Below, piece after piece: positions 23,097 to 34,400 of a DNA stretch of 64,000 nucleotides. The notes under the pieces are model-generated. The model saw only the letters and a list, made by a program, of their open reading frames with translations, did not search any database and was not told where the DNA came from. Numbering within the stretch: position 1 is the first letter of the stretch; each line of letters opens with the position of its first letter. This stretch comes from Podospora comata (Eukaryota; Ascomycota; Sordariomycetes; Sordariales; Podosporaceae), in assembly GCA_017354895.1 (NCBI GenBank), contig CP071493.1, forward strand, positions 2,852,001 through 2,916,000. Reading direction: 5' to 3'. The position numbers and the translations under genes are program-made.

Positions 23097-23591
23097 TTTG
23101 TATGGGAAAGGGGGACGGGAGCAAAGTGTATGCGTTTACAATCAAGGTTCACGGTGTTTTGCTTTGGAAGAGGTCTGGTCTTGTAAGTTGGGTTTGGCTC
23201 GCAGCATCGAATTATATGTCTGTCTGGGTTGCTACACAATTAGGATAGTCAAATCACAATTTTATGTGGTCAGTTGTGGTGCATGTGTGTGCGTGTGTGT
23301 GTCTGTGTGGTAGACATGAAGCAAAATTGCTATCTACCCCTATTTACTCCGCTTAGTTGTTGTATCCCACCACGCTGTCCTCTCAGAAGACTCTGAAACA
23401 AACCCACAAGTTTGACTAAACCAAAAAAAAACTCCATTAACGCCCGAAACACAGGCCCCTCCAAGATGAACAGTGATTTTCCGGCCTGGAGTAGGTAGTA
23501 TAGAACCAAATGCCATATCCTTCCTTTCCCTCCTTCGATTCATTCCTTCCTTGTCAATTCCCTAACCTTCCAACCTATCTCAGACGAGAAA

Positions 23592-24870
23592 TCAATCATC
23601 GTCCCACTCATCCCCATTCCTAATCCCGCTTGGCTGCCCTCCATTCTGCTGAGCCGCCTTCTGTTTCTTCTTCTTATCCTCCTCATCACTCTCACTCTCA
23701 TCATCATTCAACGCCCTCGCCAAATCATCCGGATCCTGCATCTTCGCATCTGGATCCGCCCCCCCAGCCAAATCATCATCCGACTCATCCGCAAAACCTC
23801 CCCTACTATTGCTACTCGTCACACCCTGCTCCTGCCTCGACCCACCACTCTCCCCATCATAAACCCCCTCATCAGCACTAATACTAATCCCCCTACTCCC
23901 CCACTTTGCCCTCCCCGGCCTGGCATCCCGCCCAACCTCATGCCTCCCCGGTCCAAGTGCAGGCGCGCTCTCCTCATCATACTCATCCTCATCCGCCGCG
24001 TTGCTCCCACCCCTCAGGTGCTCGCTCCCGAAAATCTTACTCAACAACCACCCCCTCCTCAAATCATCCGCATCCACCACCCCCCCATTCCTCAGCTTGA
24101 CCCTCTGCCTCGTCCAGTACACCCACGCAAAATCCGCATACAGCGCCGTCTGGACAATCCCAAAAATGACACTGATCGGGTTCGGCTTCCGCCCATTCGT
24201 GTCCAGCTCCCTGAGGAACCAGTTCAGCAGATACAACCCCCTGTAGCTCCCCAAGAACACAATGTAAAAACTGGTAATCACTGTCGGGACGGTCGTCTGC
24301 CGCAGCAGCAACAGCTGCGGCAAAACGCAGACTGACTCCAAGATCTGAGAGAACACCCAAAGCCATTCTGTAAAAGCCCACTCTCGTTTCTTATCAAAGA
24401 TGAGCATAAAGAAGGGGGAGAGGACGAGGGATCCGGAAAAGACGAGGCCGGCGAGCTTCCAGGCGATTTCCTTTTCGCGCGTGCGGGGGTAGACGAAGCG
24501 CATGATGCCGAGGGTGTAGAAGGAGGAGAGGAGGTAAAAGACTTTGAAGAAGTAGTTCCAGGCGTGGGTTTCGACGAAGAGGTCCGTGTAGCGGGTTACG
24601 AAGACGAGAGCGTAGAAGAGCTGGGTAAGGAGGGAGACGCCTGAGACACAAAAAGGGTTAGAGATGGTTGGGAAAGGGGGGGGAAGGGAGAAGGGGAAGA
24701 AAACTAACCTTCGGCGCTCCTGTTACGGTGGATGGAGAAGATGAGGATGCATTTTGCTGTTATGTGCGACAGGTCGGCCGCTATTCTGAAGATCTAGCTG
24801 GTTGTGAGCTTTGTCTGATCAATCCTTGTGATTGATTGAGGTATCTGGCGTGACATACGTTCCAAGCCAT
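23592..24870 (-). CDS. KDEL-receptor-like (ERD2 family) membrane protein with long acidic tail
   Basis: Three exons, 24870-24859 (12 nt, encoding MAWN), 24793-24709 and 24640-23592; product about 381 aa. The joined N-terminus (MAWN/IFRIAADLSHITAKCILIFSI) and following TM segments fit the ERD2 fold: TQLFYALVFVTRYTDLF, FKVFYLLSSFYTLGIM, PQLLLLRQTTVPTVITSFYIVFLGSYRGLYLLNW. ERD2 proteins bind HDEL/KDEL-type signals in the Golgi and return ER residents by COPI. This one differs from canonical receptors: TSHY is TSFY, and a ~165-residue disordered tail (Asp/Glu/Ser-rich, with KKKKQK near the end) follows the last span, where normal members end near 215 aa. It is probably a divergent paralogue, so I give no symbol. 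Coding-strand skew runs from C-rich to G-rich. Confidence 0.85.
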
Positions 24871-25284
24871 CTTGAACCACTATCCACCCCTGACGGTGTC
24901 TGTAGGTGCAAAAGACGCTATCGCAACGTGGAGAGCTTCGAATTCGGGGGGGACAGGAGCTATGATTGCATCACAAGCAAGGTGCCGCTCGCAAGGGACA
25001 CCTTGGAAACCAACAACAGGTGGGGTTGCGTAGGTGGTTTCGATGAAAGATGGTAGTATATAGACAGCGTCGCGGACGGCCTGTGTGAAGCTGGTAGCAG
25101 AAGAAGCTGGATGTGCGGTGGGAGAGGAAGTTTTGTCGATTCTGAAAGCGTGCGCGTCAAGCTCTTGATGCGGGTGGTTGCTGAGCTAGGTTACAGGCGG
25201 CAGCGAACTGACGGCACTTTGCAGGCTGGGGAGGCGGGCCGGAGTGGCCCAACGATGATCAGCTGAGGTCAGCTGCGGAATCCC

Positions 25285-25297
25285 TAGGGTTAGGGTT
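25285..25297 (+). promoter_or_regulatory. Telo-box (TAGGGTTAGGGTT)
   Basis: Two tandem TTAGGG-type units about 415 bp upstream of the KDEL-receptor-like start, in the 24,871-26,021 intergenic region. Such boxes occur in promoters of fungal and plant genes and can bind Tbf1/Myb-like telomere factors. The rest of this interval shows no gene. Confidence 0.5.
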
Positions 25298-26021
25298 GTA
25301 TACTGAAAAGACATGCTCTATGACACTCGATTTGAGACATCATTTACGTGATTTCCAGGTTTCCATTATGCAAAACACTTCAATCCATTCGGCCCGGGCA
25401 CTACAAATTCCGTTGATGCGAAAGACTAAAAAACATGAGAAAAAGGCTCCAAGTCTCTCTTCGACTTCCGGCTGACATCCGGTGCCCTATGCCGGCCGCC
25501 TAAACCGGTCCGGAGCCGGCCTCGGCCCGGAAATGGTCCCCCGAGCAGATCAGTTCCGCGGCACGGCGCTGCATCAACTTCCCTCGGATGATTCAGAGCT
25601 AAGAATTCCACTTTTGGGCAATTGGTCCAATGATTGGTGTGATCTCATCTTCTCATTACTAGTTTTCAAGGAACAGCATCATTCCAAGCTATCAATACAG
25701 TACAGCAGCAGTAGCAGTCATGTTGTTCCTGCTCTCAACAAACCAGCGAACTTGATCCAAAAAATCCAAAATACAAAACAATAACCAAATAGATCAAGCA
25801 TCAAGCTGGTATGAGTTATGCTTTGCTCCTCCTCGCAGCAAGAAAAATGACCGCCACTAAAACCATGGTACATCTATTCTTCCTAGCCAGGGCTTCCTAA
25901 TCGGCGTCGCTTCTCTTGGCTCGGCCCAGCCCCGTCTATGAAACTCTTTGCTGCAATTCCCAAGGAGCGCCGTGCAAATGCGGGTAAAATAAAAAGAACA
26001 CAGTGAAATCGCTCAAGTGAC

Positions 26022-27943
26022 TTAGATCTCAAGAGTGACCTTCTGGCCCTTGACTCTACCGATCACTTGGCCAGGAGCGTACTTGGGAATGACCTCGTCA
26101 TCGTGGAGCATCTCGAACTCCTCGGTGGCATCGCGGCCCATGAAGTTGAGGATAGCCTGGGGACCACCGGGGTGGTCATCGAGCCAGTTGGTGAGGTCCA
26201 TGACGACACCCTTGACAACAACCCAGAGATCCTCCTTCTTGTTGTGCTTGGCAACCTCCTCAAGAGTGAACTCCTTGTCGGGGATGGTGAAAGCCTTGGG
26301 GTCGGCCTTGGCGGGGGCAGCAGCAGCCTTCTCGGCAGGGGCACCAGTCTGAGCACCGGGAGCAGGGAGAGCAGCCTGCTCACCACCCCACTGGACCGAG
26401 ATCTTGCCGGGAGTGGAAGGATCGATGTGGAGGGCGATCTGGCCGAGACGGGCAGCGCCAACATTGCCCTTGAGAGCCTGCTGGAAGTGGTAGTTGGCAG
26501 CAGAGTCACCGGCAACACGGCCGTAGACGACGCAGCCAAGGAGGGAAGAACCACCAAGACGGTTGGCACCGTGGACACCACCGGCAAGCTCACCGCAGGC
26601 GAAGAGACCCTCGAAGGGCTTGCCCTCCTTGTTGAGAACCTGGGCCTTGTCGTTGATCTCGATACCACCCATGGTGAAGTGGAGAACGGGCTCCATCAGG
26701 GAGACGTGGAAGTCATCGTTGATGTCGAGGGGCATGTTGTGGAAGAACTTCTTGCCCCAGGGATCCTTCTGCTTGCCCTCGGCAATGGCGTTGTAGGTCT
26801 GGAAGGTCTTCTGGAGGTGCTCGGGAGTGCAGCCGATCTCCTTGGCGAGCTCCTTGCCGGTGATCTTCTTCATGAGACCACGGCCAGAGTAGTGGCGAGT
26901 GTGGAAGTCAAGGACCTTGGAGGCCTTGGAGTTGAGGACAAGGCGGACGGGGTACTTGCCCTTGTCCTTCTCCTTGTGGATCATGCCAGAGACGTAGTCA
27001 CGGTGGCCGAGCTCGTCGCAGAAGCGGTCACCATCACCGTTGAGAAGGATACCACCCTCACCACGGAGAGCCTCAGCAGCCAAGAACTTCCACTTGGAGC
27101 CGGGGTCCTTGGGGTCGACGAGACCAGTAGGGTGGACCTGAACCTTGTCCATGTCGATGCCGTTACCGCCAATCTTCATGACGAGCTTCTGACCATCACC
27201 GGTAGCGTGGGAGCCGTTGGTGGTGGCAAGACCCATGGTGTCGGGTCTGTGCTTCTGGAGGAGCGAGCCCTCACCGAAATCGGCGGCATAACCACCGGTA
27301 GCGAGGATGACGGGGCCGTGGATGGTGAGGGTCTGGCCCTCGTGCTCAGCCTTGACACCGCTGATGACGTTGCCCTCCTTGATGAGGTCAACAACGCGGG
27401 CCTTCTTGGTGATCTTGACACGGTGGGGCTCGGTCTCGGCGAGCTCCTCGAGTCTCTGCATCAGAGCGTATGTGATGGCCATGCCGGGAAACTTGGCATC
27501 GTGACCACGGTGGGTACGGGGCTGAGAGTGACCACTGATCATAGCATGTTAGCAAGGCTGTCTAACTACCGGAAATGCTGGAAAGTAGTTGCGACTTACC
27601 CAAGACGGGAAACGAGTGTGAGGTCAAGGTTGAAGACATCCTGGAGCCACTCAACGGCAGCAGCGGACTTGTAAGTGAGGACCTTGATAAGGTCGGGTCT
27701 GGCCTTGTCACGAGCAGACTTGAGTGTGTCGTCGTAGAACTGCTTCACGGAGTCCTGGATCCCAAGATCAACCTGGGTGCGGGTGAGGGCACCGTTGATG
27801 CCAGAGGTGGCCTTGGTGGAGTTACCTCCGAAAAAGCCCTGCTTGTCGAGGACGTGGACGTTACCACCGGCGAGGTAGATGGAGTGCGCCGCCGAAAGAC
27901 CCGCCAGACCGCCACCGACAACAATTACCGTGTTGGACGCCAT
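26022..27943 (-). CDS. OSM1: Soluble fumarate reductase (flavoprotein) with C-terminal cytochrome b5 domain
   Basis: Two exons, 27943-27600 and 27534-26022 (65-bp intron, donor GTAAGT); product 618 aa. N-terminal FAD site (VIVVGGGLAGLSAAHSIYLAGG, then GGNSTKATSGING) and the segment GGHSQPRTHRG restored at the exon join identify the FRD1/OSM1 family, which reduces fumarate to succinate to reoxidise FADH2. GGIEINDKAQVLN, LFACGELAGGVHGANRLGGSSLLGCVVYG and an Arg-rich active-site region follow. After an Ala/Pro linker (about 500-530) comes a cytochrome b5 domain with HPGG (His569) and a second His (MLHDD, His592) as likely haem ligands. No signal peptide, so a cytosolic or organelle-free form is likely. 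Codon use is strongly optimised (C/G-ending), indicating high expression. The fusion suggests electrons arrive through the haem. Confidence 0.95.
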
Positions 27944-29353
27944 TGTATCTGAAAAGAAGCAAATGCCGAGCAAAGTCGATAATGGAATGAAGGAAAAAGT
28001 TGTTGCAGAGGAAGAACGGCTTGGAATGAAGACGGGTTCGAGGGAGGTGGTTTGTTAAATGATTCGCGCGTCGTCCGTCGTCTGCGGTAAGCCGAGGTCT
28101 GGATCCTGTTAGGCCGAGTCTTAGCCTCAGTGAAACCCCCACTGGAAGCGATATCCAAACGCAGGCCGAGACAGCTAGGGACAGGTACAGGCAAACTTAC
28201 CCAGGTTATGTTTGTCTAGGAACGGGTATCTTGAAGAAGAGAAGAATGAGAGAGAGCTGCACACTGAATGGTAGAAGGAGGACAAAGAGAAGCTGGTGTT
28301 GCGGCAGAGGGTGGCTTCTATAACGTCCCGGTTCGGACGCCTTGCGCTGTCCCTGACTTGCGAGGTGTTGCCGAGGCTTGGACGGTTGCCACTGGATCCG
28401 GGCAGTCCACACATCACATGCAGCCTGCCCCCCCCCGCCCAAACAACAGCTCAATGTGGAATTCCCCGAGCTCGTCGGTCCTCTCGCGAAGAGACCAGCA
28501 ACCCCCTGTTACCCCAGTTTTACCCCAAGTTGAGCCCGGCAAAAAGTCAGTCGCAAAGCTGCTGATGGAACGTGGGAGGACACTTCAATGACATGTGATG
28601 CACTGAGGTCCAAGAATGGCTGCAGCCTTGGCGACACTGGGCTCATCACTTGATCAAATCCTCACTTCGGACCACGGCCACGTCCTTGCCTTAATTGCAT
28701 CGCAATGGCCGAGGATGTTGTCGACTGCAGACCGACACATGGCCGTGGGAACATTTGGACCTTGGGTGTCGGAATTGAACCATCAACTCCAAAGTCTCCA
28801 ACCGGGGGCTTGTAAGGCTTGGCTCTGAAGTTAGCCAGCGCCAGGCGCTCTTACAAATCCTAGCCCACCGATTCGTCGCCGCCTTCGTCTTCACACCCGA
28901 TGAATCAGCTGACGTCACTGGAGATTCCGTGCGCTGATGGAACTAACACCTCGAACATGAGGCTTCAAATCTTCATTGTTTTATGATACTTGATACACTT
29001 TGACTATTGGATTCGAGGCTCCGAGCGAAGGCAAAAGAGGATTGCCAATTCCATGAGAACGGCTTGCCTCCACCGGTCAGGTGGCGCGATGCCCAGAATA
29101 GGATTTGGAATGGCTTCATATTTGTAGTGTAGCTTCAAATGCAACTATGTCCCCATGTAAGCAAACTACGCGTGTTCGCTGATTCTTGCTAATTCATACC
29201 GAAAATTAAGTAAACAAGAAACCCATTGAATCCATATCCAATTCCTACGCCGAACAGCCCAGCCAGATCTTGGTGATGTTTTTGAACTCCCGCCAGCCGT
29301 TATCCAGTCTCCCCATTCCTAACAACACATTGCTCCCTTACCACCCTCCCCCT
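27944..29353. other. Intergenic region upstream of fumarate reductase
   Basis: Contains the leader of the fumarate reductase gene and the 3' flank of the luciferase-domain gene. Only short, low-information frames are present; no gene or RNA recognised. Confidence 0.5.
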
Positions 29354-30332
29354 TCACTCAAGCTCAATCTCAATCTCAACCTTCTCCGCAATCACGTACC
29401 AAATCGCCGCCTCAACAATCCGACAAACAATCTTCAAGTCACTCTCATCTGTCCACATCATCTCACGTCAGCCCTCTCACATCAACCCCATAGGTAGGTA
29501 GGTAGGTAGGTAGGTATCAAAAACAAAGAATAGAGAACTCACCCCTAGGAGCATAAACCATACTAAACGTCTCCGGCAACGGCGCCCTAACCCACCCGCT
29601 CCACGCCATCGGATGCCTCTGCCCCCACCCCTTCTCCAAAATCTCCTTGATATCATCCGGGTGCAAGTTCATATGCATCGACCGATCCGAACTGTGAATA
29701 TGGACAATCTCCCCGTTCCCACAAACATTCAACGGGTGTCTCGCAAACAGCGCAAACCCGTGCTTCTCCAGACAAGACGTTGCGGTGACAAACACACTGG
29801 GGTGCTTCTTTGACAGGTTCCCGAGTGCTGCCCTCAGTCGGTTGTAGCACTCTACTGAGCCGTGCTGGTTTAGCTGACGCTGGGGTGCCAGACCGGCTAC
29901 GGTTGGGCGAGGGCCCGGGCGGTAAGGGAGTTTGGATAGGATCCCGGTGGAGGGGGAGGAGACGACGTCCCGAGGGGGGGGTGTGAAGGGGTCGCGGAGG
30001 GTGAACAGGCGGTAAAAGGTTAGACGGGCGTAGCCGGAGGGGGTGGGGGGTGTCCCACCGGGGCCGAGCTTGAGGAAGTTGAGGTAGTCGTTGTGGATGA
30101 GGAGGGCGATGGGGACGGCGATGATGAGGAACTCGAGGAGGAGGTGGTCGACGAAGTGCATTCCCAGGACTGTCAGGATGGAGACGGCCAGGAGGGCGGA
30201 GGCGTCGAGTGTTACGTAGAATGGGTCTTGGCGGATGACCATGTTGACGGTGGGTTGCTGTTGTTGGGAGGACGGGTCGGCGGGTAGGGAAGACATGGTT
30301 TTTGATGGCTCTGAGGTGACTGTGAGAGACAT
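29354..30332 (-). CDS. Luciferase-domain (DUF5519-like) membrane protein
   Basis: Two exons, 30332-29543 and 29448-29354, joined across a 94-bp intron (donor GTGAGT); product about 294 aa. The join turns VYAPRG into VYAPRDESDLKIVCRIVEAAIWYV, matching how this family ends. N-terminal hydrophobic segments (DASALLAVSILTVLGMHF, LLLEFLIIAVPIALLI) are followed by LNFLKLGPGGTPPTPSGYARL, RPGPRPTVAGLAPQRQLNQ, and the domain core CLEKHGFALFARHP, HIHSSDRSMHMNLHPDDIKEILEKGWGQRHP. The name comes from a Pfam-type label; light emission is not implied and the real function is unknown. The conserved His and Asp pattern (HxHxSDxSxHxxLHPxD) suggests metal binding, which is inference. The intron carries a GGTA repeat. 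Confidence 0.8.
29491..29517. repeat. (GGTA)n microsatellite inside an intron
   Basis: About six tandem TAGG units, within the intron of the luciferase-domain gene. On the coding strand it reads (CCTA)n. Confidence 0.9.
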
Positions 30333-32346
30333 TTTGGACGATGCAATATCGTTAATATTGGTAGTGATATTGGTGTTGGGACTGTTGTGAGAGCACTCTG
30401 GGACCTAACAGTCCGAGCTATTTTGGTTGATTTCAGCGTCGAGATGTCCAGCTGTTAGCAAAGCCAATATTCACGTCAGTGAGATGGATGGTTGTGGTTA
30501 TCGGTTGGGCTTGAGCATTCTTCAACACAGGGAGAGGACGAGATGGTCTTGTACGGCGATTCTATGTGCCTCCCGGGTCACTAGGGGTGAAAGCGGAAGA
30601 GGGCGGAGATATACAAGTAATACCAAGCGATTATCGGCAACAAGGCAGGTGAGACAACAGGTTGAGTTTCCAGAGTGTTCTGGTGAAGCGTGATGGCTCA
30701 CTGCATATATAGACGATTCGGTGAAGACCACACGGCCCATGCCACGACAAGGTGCATATTTGAAGCCCTGGTGTCTAGGATGTAAGGATGTGAAAGATCA
30801 TGAACGACTGGTGGAACAATGGTGTCACCATGCGTTTAAGTGGGCCGCGGAGCAGGGCAGAGGGGGGCTGTCATCACTCGATGAGAACAAAGCAACCCTT
30901 TCCGTTCGGGTGGTAGCCGTAAGCTGATGCCCACTCAGGGTACCAAGCCCGCCCGATGCTGATCCCAGCTGCATGTATGCGACTTATGAAGGAGCTAGCT
31001 TCAAATACAGATGTCAAACGTGATATCTCATAGATTCCGAAAGTTATGTTTTGTTGGATGGGAAACTGTTGTGTTCAGGAAGACAGTTTTCTTTCATGAG
31101 GAGGACGTCATGGTGGACTCGAGGGTTTGATCTGCATTGGCGTGTGTCTTCCATTGATGAATTTTGCTTGGGAGATAGGAATTAATAGACGTGGTGACGT
31201 CTGTTGATGATATGTGCAAGGTGTCTCACCCAAAGGCAACTTCCGTGTAAGTCGAACATCAAAAAGTGCCATTGCCTCGTTGCAGCCTTCGATGCCTTTG
31301 GTTTGCAGTAGCATCAACCTCAAGTCGAAAAACCATTCCAACTTGGAGAGTCCGAAAATGTTTCGGTTTTATCATGCCCGTTATTCAAATCAAGTATTGT
31401 ACTGTCCATCCCACGCACTCAGGTTCCCTTCTCGGACGCATTCTTCAAGACTTGAAGAACGGGCAGGTCTTATGATCTACTGCATTGAAGAAAAGCCAGC
31501 TGATTCGTCTATACCCAGCCTATTCACACTGCAGAGCTAACAATGCGAGTACACCCGGACCAACAACCGAGGCGGCCTATAGACGATGTTGTGGCTTTTC
31601 GACGTTACTGACCTGCGTCTTTCATTGACGATCATGCAGCATGGATGCTCTTTTGCACCAAAAAAGGGAAGCCGAAAGCAAATGAAGCTGTCAAGTCACA
31701 CCGAGGAATTGGACGATCTTGCCATCAAGTCGCATCAGTCTCAGTTGATTGCAGAAAATGAAGCGATGTGATATATTTTCAATAGATTTGATGCCGCGTA
31801 AGGTAGTGAAGTCTGGCAGCGACGTCATAGAATGGTGGTGGAGGAGTTGAACTTGGTGGGGTGTTGCCGTGGATACCACGGTCCAAAAGTAAATAAAAAA
31901 TGATCAATGTTTCTACTGGAGCATGGGATGACAATCACCCAGATACGAGAGCTTTTCAGTGATGCATTGCAATGATATATCATGTGGCTATGTCTGGCCG
32001 CTCCTCGACCATGAAGAGGTACCATTCAGGCGAGGTAGGTACACCCACATTCATGTATGATCAGTGAGCTCGCATGCGCTGTCATGGATATTTAGGTATC
32101 TAGCTAAGTGCATAGGCCCTCTAGACGAATATAACAGGTGACTGAACAGTTGCCGACTTTCCTAAGTTTATGTCGTTGATGGTGCTATCATAAATATCTG
32201 CTTCAGCTACTTGGTTGATGAAGCCAGGCTGTAAGACATAACCAAACAAAAGCAACCTCTACAGCTTCATGGGCCACAACCATTCTGCTGTTCGTTGGGC
32301 TCATTGAGTGTGGTGAAATACTGCCCTCTTGTGGCATTTCTGCTGA
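30333..32346. other. Gene-poor interval
   Basis: About 2 kb with only short frames on both strands and no recognisable domain, RNA or terminal repeat. The first few hundred bases are the promoter of the luciferase-domain gene. Confidence 0.45.
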
Positions 32347-32931
32347 GCTGACCCCCGACTCACGTTTATTTTTCAACCGGAAGGCACTTCGAGCCGGTTC
32401 TTTCTTCATAGAGTTTTCCATGCTCACTTGACATCCTGCTCGAACCACAAGGCTCCTTGGCTCCCTCTTCTGCTGAACACGGCGCTGGCCGCTGTTTGCA
32501 CAGTCTGCTACCTGCTCATTATCATTCTTTATTTGGCCCCAAATGGATATCAAATCAAGTCGTTATTGCGTCCGGGCGTCGGCACAATCAAACCTACCGC
32601 CGTTGTGGGTTTTGCTGCAACCCTCGCCGCCTCAACATCGACCTTGGTAACAAGCTGCATGGAGCGATTGTTTAGCTTGCTTCTGGAGTGTCAAGAAGCA
32701 GTAGTTGCGCATCAAATCGAAGCTAACTTTGACATGGCTATCTTGCAGGCCTTTGCCGAAGATCTGAATGCTTCCAGTCTGGTGTTGACCTATTCCAAGA
32801 CCACTGCCGTGTATGTTTACAGCCCCATGTTTCTGCTTGCTCTTCTTGCGCCGTTTCTAGCAGTAATACTCGAAACCTGGGGCCTGTTGCATGTCGGCAG
32901 TGCCGAAGGAGTTATAGGTATGACCCCATAG
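32347..32931 (+). pseudogene. Possible membrane-protein remnant
   Basis: An open frame without a usable ATG start runs from after a stop at 32344 to 32931. It encodes three or four hydrophobic segments (APWLPLLLNTALAAVCTVCY followed by LLIIILYLAP; TAVVGFAATLAASTSTLVTS; VYVYSPMFLLALLAPFLAVI), with a polar stretch between that resembles fungus-specific multi-pass proteins. A possible donor GTATGA near the end would allow more exons, but I could not find a convincing continuation or first exon. It is either a fragment or an internal exon of an accessory gene; not identified. Confidence 0.35.
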
Positions 32932-33540
32932 CTACTACTCGTCTTGGGCCTGTTGGGGGCCTTGCATCAGGTCCAACTCGAGCATCACCCACAACTGGAA
33001 GGAGTCCTCAGAATGAAGGAAAATCTAACAAATCACACCCAAATCCCAGATGCCAAAACCAAAAAGCCCTGAACGCCATGTCTCCACTTAATGTTTTCAA
33101 CTGAGGTTCTCTGATGAAAGCCCCGACCCCAGAGCGGGCCGCAATGTCTGCTCTGGAGTCAATATTGTGATGGCTCAGGGTAGACCCAGCCCCGGACTTG
33201 GTTCTTGGCGTGAGGCGTTTGCCCCTGCGATCAAGTTAGGTAAAAGTTAACTTTAAGTTTTGGACATACAAGCCACCTACCCGGGTAGTAGGTGAGTGGC
33301 TTGATGCCACTGGTTCTGGAGGGCCCATTATGAAGGAAACCCATATTTAAGCTAGGTCGGCCATCTCACTTCGTTCATCACAGTATTTCCACTCAGATCA
33401 AGTGCCCGCTCCTCTTCTCAAGGCCGACTTTGAAGTCTCTCGGTATCTCTCGTCAATTGGACGGACAGTACCACTCAAACGACGGCCAACCTACAAGCCA
33501 CATATCGAAAAGAATAATCAAAACTTGCTACTTGCCCAAA

Positions 33541-34092
33541 ATGTTTAGACAATGCTACAAGATTTGGCCTGGTGACGCGCCAGCGGGCGCCGAGGTTCGT
33601 GAGGCCGCACAAATCCTCGTTGATATGTCGGCCAGCGCTTGGGAGCGGGACAACGCCGCCGAGTGTCCTCCACTCCTTACCAAAGATCCTCGCGCTCCCG
33701 AACGACCACATCCCGAGGTCCTCGAACAAGACGAGGCTCTCGACCCTGATGCCACGGATGAAGAAAATTACGACGACGTTGCTGGCCCTTCCAATCATCA
33801 ACCACAACCGTCGTCAAGCAAGAGGGGTAGGGCTGAACAGCGAGCGCAGCGGCTACAGAGAGATGGCGTGCTCCAGACCGGCGATGCTCGTTGCGAGACG
33901 TGCAAAGCGTACGAGAGTAGCTCCAAACCAAGCTCAAAAAGTCGTAAAAGCGGCTTTCAATGCCGTATACTGGAGGGAGAATCCCGCGCTTGTGCTCGCT
34001 GCGTTGCTGGGCGGGAAAGATGCAGTTTGGTCGGACGTAAACGACACCAAGAGGCCGAGCAACTCGAAACATCTAAGCGACGCAAGAAATGA
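33541..34092 (+). CDS. Hypothetical Cys-rich protein, putative zinc-binding C-terminus
   Basis: Frame of 183 aa from the ATG at 33541; an in-frame ATG at 33430 would add 37 residues of low quality. The middle is acidic and disordered (EVLEQDEALDPDATDEENYDDV), then Ser- and Arg-rich. The C-terminal third has six cysteines spaced C-x2-C-x19-C-x9-C-x2-C-x6-C (RCETCK, FQCRI, ACARCVAGRERCS) followed by basic residues (GRKRHQ, SKRRKK). This recalls the small Cys-rich modules of Sordariomycete nuclear proteins and, loosely, Zn2Cys6 domains, but the spacing is not canonical. A TATA-like stretch (CATATTTAAGC near 33341) lies about 200 bp upstream. No homologue recognised. Confidence 0.55.
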   Translation: MFRQCYKIWPGDAPAGAEVREAAQILVDMSASAWERDNAAECPPLLTKDPRAPERPHPEVLEQDEALDPDATDEENYDDVAGPSNHQPQPSSSKRGRAEQRAQRLQRDGVLQTGDARCETCKAYESSSKPSSKSRKSGFQCRILEGESRACARCVAGRERCSLVGRKRHQEAEQLETSKRRKK

Positions 34093-34364
34093 GCCCCCTC
34101 TAGCACTCAGCACCCACCTACAACATATGTACACCTTCACCTCGTCTTACGACGCCTCCTCTCATTCACCTTGGCACTTGTCGACAACCCTTTGGGCATT
34201 TACTGACCGTGACCTTCAAGACCCGTCAATTACACATAGAGACCCCCCCTTACCGGGACGGACCCACCTAATATCTGGGGCTTGACGGCTTTTCAAGTTT
34301 GCAAGTCGAGCCAAAAGGAAGGCTTGATTTAACTTGGTTAAAAATGATCTTTACTTGACTTGAT

Positions 34365-34400
34365 TTACTTACTTATTTGACTTGACCGTCAAGTAAGTAA
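34365..34400. repeat. Inverted repeat in CTTGA-rich low-complexity DNA
   Basis: TTACTTACTT at 34365-34374 and AAGTAAGTAA at 34391-34400 form a perfect 10-bp inverted repeat; CTTGAC-C-GTCAAG (34381-34393) forms a second, overlapping one. The surroundings, 34,300-34,420, repeat CTTGA and ACTT several times. No flanking transposon features found. Confidence 0.7.

Noticed and set aside
26067-27674. 535-codon open frame antisense to fumarate reductase
   Set aside because: Shadow frame; it also runs through the sense intron without any coding feature.
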